DNA from: Erysipelotrichales bacterium | GTDB taxonomy: Bacteria > Bacillota_I > Bacilli_A > Erysipelotrichales > Erysipelotrichaceae | Direction: 5' to 3' | Length of the DNA: 64,000 bases | Assembly: GCA_910576345.1 (NCBI GenBank) | Contig: CAJTIT010000001.1 | Coordinates: forward strand, 1-64,000 | Shown: one piece after another, positions 60,521-64,000 of the stretch | How the letters are laid out: each line of letters begins with the position of its first letter | Numbering within the stretch: the stretch's first letter is position 1 | Notes under the pieces: generated by a model | Seen by the model: the letters and a program-made list of their open reading frames with translations, nothing else | Told to the model about the DNA's origin: nothing | Database searches by the model: none | Translations under genes and position numbers: made by a program

Positions 60521-63500
60521 ATGAAGAAGTTAGGTTTTCTAATTTGCATAAGTATGGTTATCGTTGTCGCATTTCCTCTTTTTAATTTCATTCCTAATAT
60601 GATGAACGCTGCTAGTGAAGAACAACAAGGCGAAAAAGTTATTGATTTTGAATATACGCTAAGAAACTCTAATGGTTATGAGTATGTATATGTGATTACA
60701 GAGAATCGTTATGCGTATGCTAGTAAAGAGAAATATTTGATGAATTATACTTCTGGGCAGGTATGGGAATATTTTAAACTTATGTTGGACCAAAATGGTG
60801 ATCCAGTATCGGATGTAGCGCAAATTTCAAGTTCAGCAATTGGTAGCACGGTAGCACATCAAGACGGCGGTATGATCCTTCGCACAGATGGACAAATATA
60901 CTTTTGGGGAATCAATACAAATGGTAGATTTGGTAATGGGACAACTTCCAACCAATATCTGGAATACCCAACTATATATGAAACTGGTATATCTGATATA
61001 TCACAAGTACTAAGTCTTAGTGATACTAATTTTATTGTTACACGACATGGTGAAGTATATGCCAGTGGTGATAATAGTAAAGGACAATTTGGCAATGGCA
61101 CAACTGATTCATCCACCACATGGATAAAAGTTCCTATCAATGACGTAAAAAAGATTGCCAGAGGAGGTAAAGTTCAATCTGTTTATGCGATAAAGAATGA
61201 TGGAACATTATATGGGTGGGGAGAGAAATTCATGGATGGAAAAACAGCCGCAAAGAATACTTTAACACCAACACAGGTTATGAATGCAAGTGATTCGTCA
61301 AATATTGTACCATTTGAAAATGTAGTGGATATATCAGGTGATATGGTGGCAGTGAATGCTCGTTCTATACCATCATTATCAATTGTAACACAAACAGAAA
61401 ATGTCGCAGATGTATATACGCTTGGAAATGCGGCTGGCACAAATTATGGAAACATGGCAGTAAAACAATATACTTTAAATAATATTCATCAGGTTCAACG
61501 TATTGCAAATGTTCCAGTACCTGTTGAGACTGCAATGGTATCTGTTTTTGCGGATGGTCATCTTTATGGGTGCGATAATCAGATGAATCCATATCAGCTA
61601 TTTGATACAAATACATTTCAAGATGGCGTAGTAATTCCATATGGTTACTATTTTATTATATCTGAAGCAGGATATCCTTATCTTTCCGATAATGATGGAA
61701 ATTCATGGCCAATTATTTTAGGGGATGTTTTATCTTTAGACGCAAAGAAGATAGATGGCACACAATATAAAGATGCAGAAAAATATAATAATGATATTTC
61801 TATTGATATTGTTACAAATAATGATTTTAAAGAAATTATATGTGAAATAGAGAACCCAATAGGAAATGTAAAAGATACCTGTAGTGATTATAATAATAAT
61901 CATATATCCTTACAAGCACAAAATGAACGTATCAATCGTAAATATTATTTTACAAAAGGAACCACCAAAAGAACTTTCGCTGTAGATTTATTCAAAGGAT
62001 TACCACAGTTAAAAAATTATACCGCATTGAACAAGAATAAAATAAGTACAGCGGATGTAATTTCTTTAGATGTTCCAGAGACGCAAGCAGATTGGAATTC
62101 ATATACTGCGACCATCACAAATTCATTGGGACAAACTTCTGATTTCACAGGGGGTACATTAAATGAGGGAACATATACCGTTCATGTCACAGATGCTTAT
62201 GGCAATGTGCAAGATTATGAATTTGAGGTTAAAAACACGCCTGTTCCATCTGCTATATTTACTCCATCAAGTTCAAACTTTATCTATAATGATGGATTTA
62301 CAAAAGTAAATGGAACGATTGGTACATTCTCTCTTCAATATCCTGAAGGAGAATCACCCTCTACTATCACATCGATTCAATTAGGCACAAGTGGTGATGA
62401 ATCCCATTTCAGTATTGATACAACAGGCGTATTAAAAGTAAAAGGCACTGATTTGAATGCAGGAACCTACAATGTAACAGTAACTGGAAAAGATAGAAAT
62501 CGAATGGATTTCACAAAAACAGTTCAAATTATTGTAGGTAAAGCAGATCAAAATAATTATCAAATTACCAATAAAACAAATTACCCTATACAAACAAATC
62601 AAGAAATTACAATTACCACTTCCGGAAATGAAAGCGGAGAAAATGAAACTTATACGATCACAAATGGAAATTCTATCGCACAGATTTCCAATACGAATAA
62701 GTTTCAAATGTTAAGTGCCGGAACCTTTACTTTGGAAGCGACTGTACAAGGAAACAACAATTATAATTCTAAAACAGTCACAAAACAAATTACCCTTTCT
62801 CAACTTCCTGCACAAACCAATCCAATCAAAATAAGCAGTGGGGATTCAATGATGTATGGAGATACATATGTTCCAACATCCACCGGTGGAACAGGAAGTG
62901 GAAATGTTTCTTGGGTAATTGAAAATGATTCTGGTACAGGCGCAATATTGAACAATGGATCTATTAAAGTCACAGGAATTGGAACCTTTACACTCAAAGT
63001 AACCAAAGCAGGAGATACGAATTATCAATCATCTTCTGATTCCAAAGTTATCACAGTAAACAAAAGAAAGACAACAGTAAAACCAAAAGATGTGACAAGA
63101 AAAGTAGGAGAAGCATTTAAAGACAATGGAGTTACTTACAATCCACAGCCAGTCGCCGGAGATAGTTTAGGAACACCAATCATCACAAGCAAATATCCAA
63201 CAAGCCAACAAGCAGGAAGATATACAGACGGTATACAAGTCACAGGATTAACCAATCCAAATTATGATTTTGAATATCAAGAAGGAACCTTAGTGATCAA
63301 TGATACAACCCTACCAAACAATGGAAGCGGATATTATAAGATTGAAGGAACCAAAGGAAAGAATAATTGGTATATCAGCGATATTCAAATATCAACCACC
63401 AATAAAGATGGATATGATGAAATCAGTTCGGATGGAATCAATTTCCAAACAACACCATTGATCTATCAAACAGATGGAGAATATCCAATCACATTCTATT

Positions 63501-64000
63501 TGAAGAATTCTACCACAGGTATTATCGCAAAAGGCATCAATTATCAAGTGAAGATCGATCAAACACCACCAACAGTTCCAACCTTGACGATGAATCAACT
63601 GAATACATCAAGAATGGCAAGACTGATTAACTTCTTGAGTTTTGGAAACTGGATGAATACAGGCGCAGAAGTGGTGATGTCAAGTACGGATGGAACAAGT
63701 GGAATTGATAATTACACGTATATAGAAACGGATACAAAAGGATCCAGTAATACAAAAACAAGTACAACCGGTAAAGTCACTTATCAAGATGATGTAGAAA
63801 TTGGTATAACTGCCAAAGCATGTGACAAAGCAGGAAACTGTAGTGATGTAAGTTCCGGAGAAACACTGATGATTGATCGAAAAGGACCGGATATTACCGG
63901 AGTAAAAGACAAGAGTGTCTATAAGTATTACTATCTACCTAGGTTTATTCATGTGAAAGATGCAGGAAGTGGATTATCGTATGCGGAATACTTGAAAGAT
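60521..64000 (+). CDS. Second large surface protein, paralogue of the first (cut by the window end)
   Basis: 1160 codons are visible from ATG 60521 (AAAGGAAG upstream) with no stop before the window ends. A signal peptide (MKKLGFLICISMVIVVAFPL to about 31) is followed by RCC1-like repeats (LRTDGQIYFWGINTNGRFGN, VTRHGEVYASGDNSKGQFGN), the same order of beta domains, and the MBG-like domain. Similarity to the first protein rises towards the C-terminus and is almost complete in the last 1 kb. The Asp-rich and anchor regions would lie outside. This is a tandem duplication. Confidence 0.88.
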   Translation, partial: MKKLGFLICISMVIVVAFPLFNFIPNMMNAASEEQQGEKVIDFEYTLRNSNGYEYVYVITENRYAYASKEKYLMNYTSGQVWEYFKLMLDQNGDPVSDVAQISSSAIGSTVAHQDGGMILRTDGQIYFWGINTNGRFGNGTTSNQYLEYPTIYETGISDISQVLSLSDTNFIVTRHGEVYASGDNSKGQFGNGTTDSSTTWIKVPINDVKKIARGGKVQSVYAIKNDGTLYGWGEKFMDGKTAAKNTLTPTQVMNASDSSNIVPFENVVDISGDMVAVNARSIPSLSIVTQTENVADVYTLGNAAGTNYGNMAVKQYTLNNIHQVQRIANVPVPVETAMVSVFADGHLYGCDNQMNPYQLFDTNTFQDGVVIPYGYYFIISEAGYPYLSDNDGNSWPIILGDVLSLDAKKIDGTQYKDAEKYNNDISIDIVTNNDFKEIICEIENPIGNVKDTCSDYNNNHISLQAQNERINRKYYFTKGTTKRTFAVDLFKGLPQLKNYTALNKNKISTADVISLDVPETQADWNSYTATITNSLGQTSDFTGGTLNEGTYTVHVTDAYGNVQDYEFEVKNTPVPSAIFTPSSSNFIYNDGFTKVNGTIGTFSLQYPEGESPSTITSIQLGTSGDESHFSIDTTGVLKVKGTDLNAGTYNVTVTGKDRNRMDFTKTVQIIVGKADQNNYQITNKTNYPIQTNQEITITTSGNESGENETYTITNGNSIAQISNTNKFQMLSAGTFTLEATVQGNNNYNSKTVTKQITLSQLPAQTNPIKISSGDSMMYGDTYVPTSTGGTGSGNVSWVIENDSGTGAILNNGSIKVTGIGTFTLKVTKAGDTNYQSSSDSKVITVNKRKTTVKPKDVTRKVGEAFKDNGVTYNPQPVAGDSLGTPIITSKYPTSQQAGRYTDGIQVTGLTNPNYDFEYQEGTLVINDTTLPNNGSGYYKIEGTKGKNNWYISDIQISTTNKDGYDEISSDGINFQTTPLIYQTDGEYPITFYLKNSTTGIIAKGINYQVKIDQTPPTVPTLTMNQLNTSRMARLINFLSFGNWMNTGAEVVMSSTDGTSGIDNYTYIETDTKGSSNTKTSTTGKVTYQDDVEIGITAKACDKAGNCSDVSSGETLMIDRKGPDITGVKDKSVYKYYYLPRFIHVKDAGSGLSYAEYLKD
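62998..64000 (+). repeat. Copy 2 of the 1-kb near-identical block
   Basis: See 57700-58702. The block probably extends beyond the window. Confidence 0.8.

Overview
The window looks like the chromosome of a low-GC Bacillota, most likely an Erysipelotrichia/Bacilli relative. The support is the gene set and its order: ezrA, then a NifS-type cysteine desulfurase, then thiI; ffh-rpsP-khpA-rimM-trmD; ftsA-ftsZ; Shine-Dalgarno sites close to AGGAGG; and many promoters with an extended -10 (TGnTATAAT). The species cannot be named from sequence alone. Most genes are on the + strand in compact runs with clear intrinsic terminators.

Layout. (1) 1-690 is mobile-element debris: the structured right end of an IS605/TnpB-type element and weak transposase remnants. 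(2) 0.7-20 kb is a core block: TrmH-family methyltransferase, NAD synthetase, AI-2E-type permease, TypA, polysaccharide deacetylase, nucleoid-associated protein, then a cell-wall run (murF, D-Ala ligase family, alanine/serine racemase family, acyltransferase-3 membrane protein), an FAD oxidoreductase, a radical SAM protein, gamma-carbonic anhydrase, a LUD protein and an HprK/PEPCK-like kinase. (3) 20-25.7 kb is a looser region: a tiny secreted peptide gene, a PHP phosphatase, two divergent XRE regulators, a serine recombinase, and a peptidoglycan peptidase after a gene-poor stretch. (4) 25.8-33.6 kb: feoAB, ftsAZ and a Ca2+-type P-ATPase. (5) 33.6-35.6 kb is a decaying patch with pseudogenes. 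(6) 35.7-45.8 kb: ezrA, cysteine desulfurase, thiI, an Asn/Gln-rich protein, RlmA-like methyltransferase, the ffh-to-trmD run and a degenerate ZnuA-like lipoprotein. (7) tRNA-Leu(UAG) at 45.9 kb is followed by a strikingly AT-rich island (about 46.1-50.4 kb) of small genes separated by a recurring palindromic element. (8) 50.5-53.6 kb: small accessory genes (ferredoxin, nucleotidyltransferase, AraC, VOC, TfoX_N). (9) 54.1-64 kb: an ECF-like sigma factor with a C-terminal membrane segment, followed by two very large paralogous surface proteins, the second cut by the window end.

Most notable. First, the murF-ligase-racemase-acyltransferase run resembles a D-Ala-D-Ser (VanG/VanT-like) cell-wall system in which the two halves of VanT are separate genes. 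Second, the island beside tRNA-Leu looks like a cassette array built on a repeated ACAAAT-N4-ATTTGT element, with inverted copies before start codons and after stop codons. Several proteins also appear to have lost catalytic or metal-binding residues (the NadE amidase domain, the ZnuA-like lipoprotein). All of this is read by eye; no database search was run.
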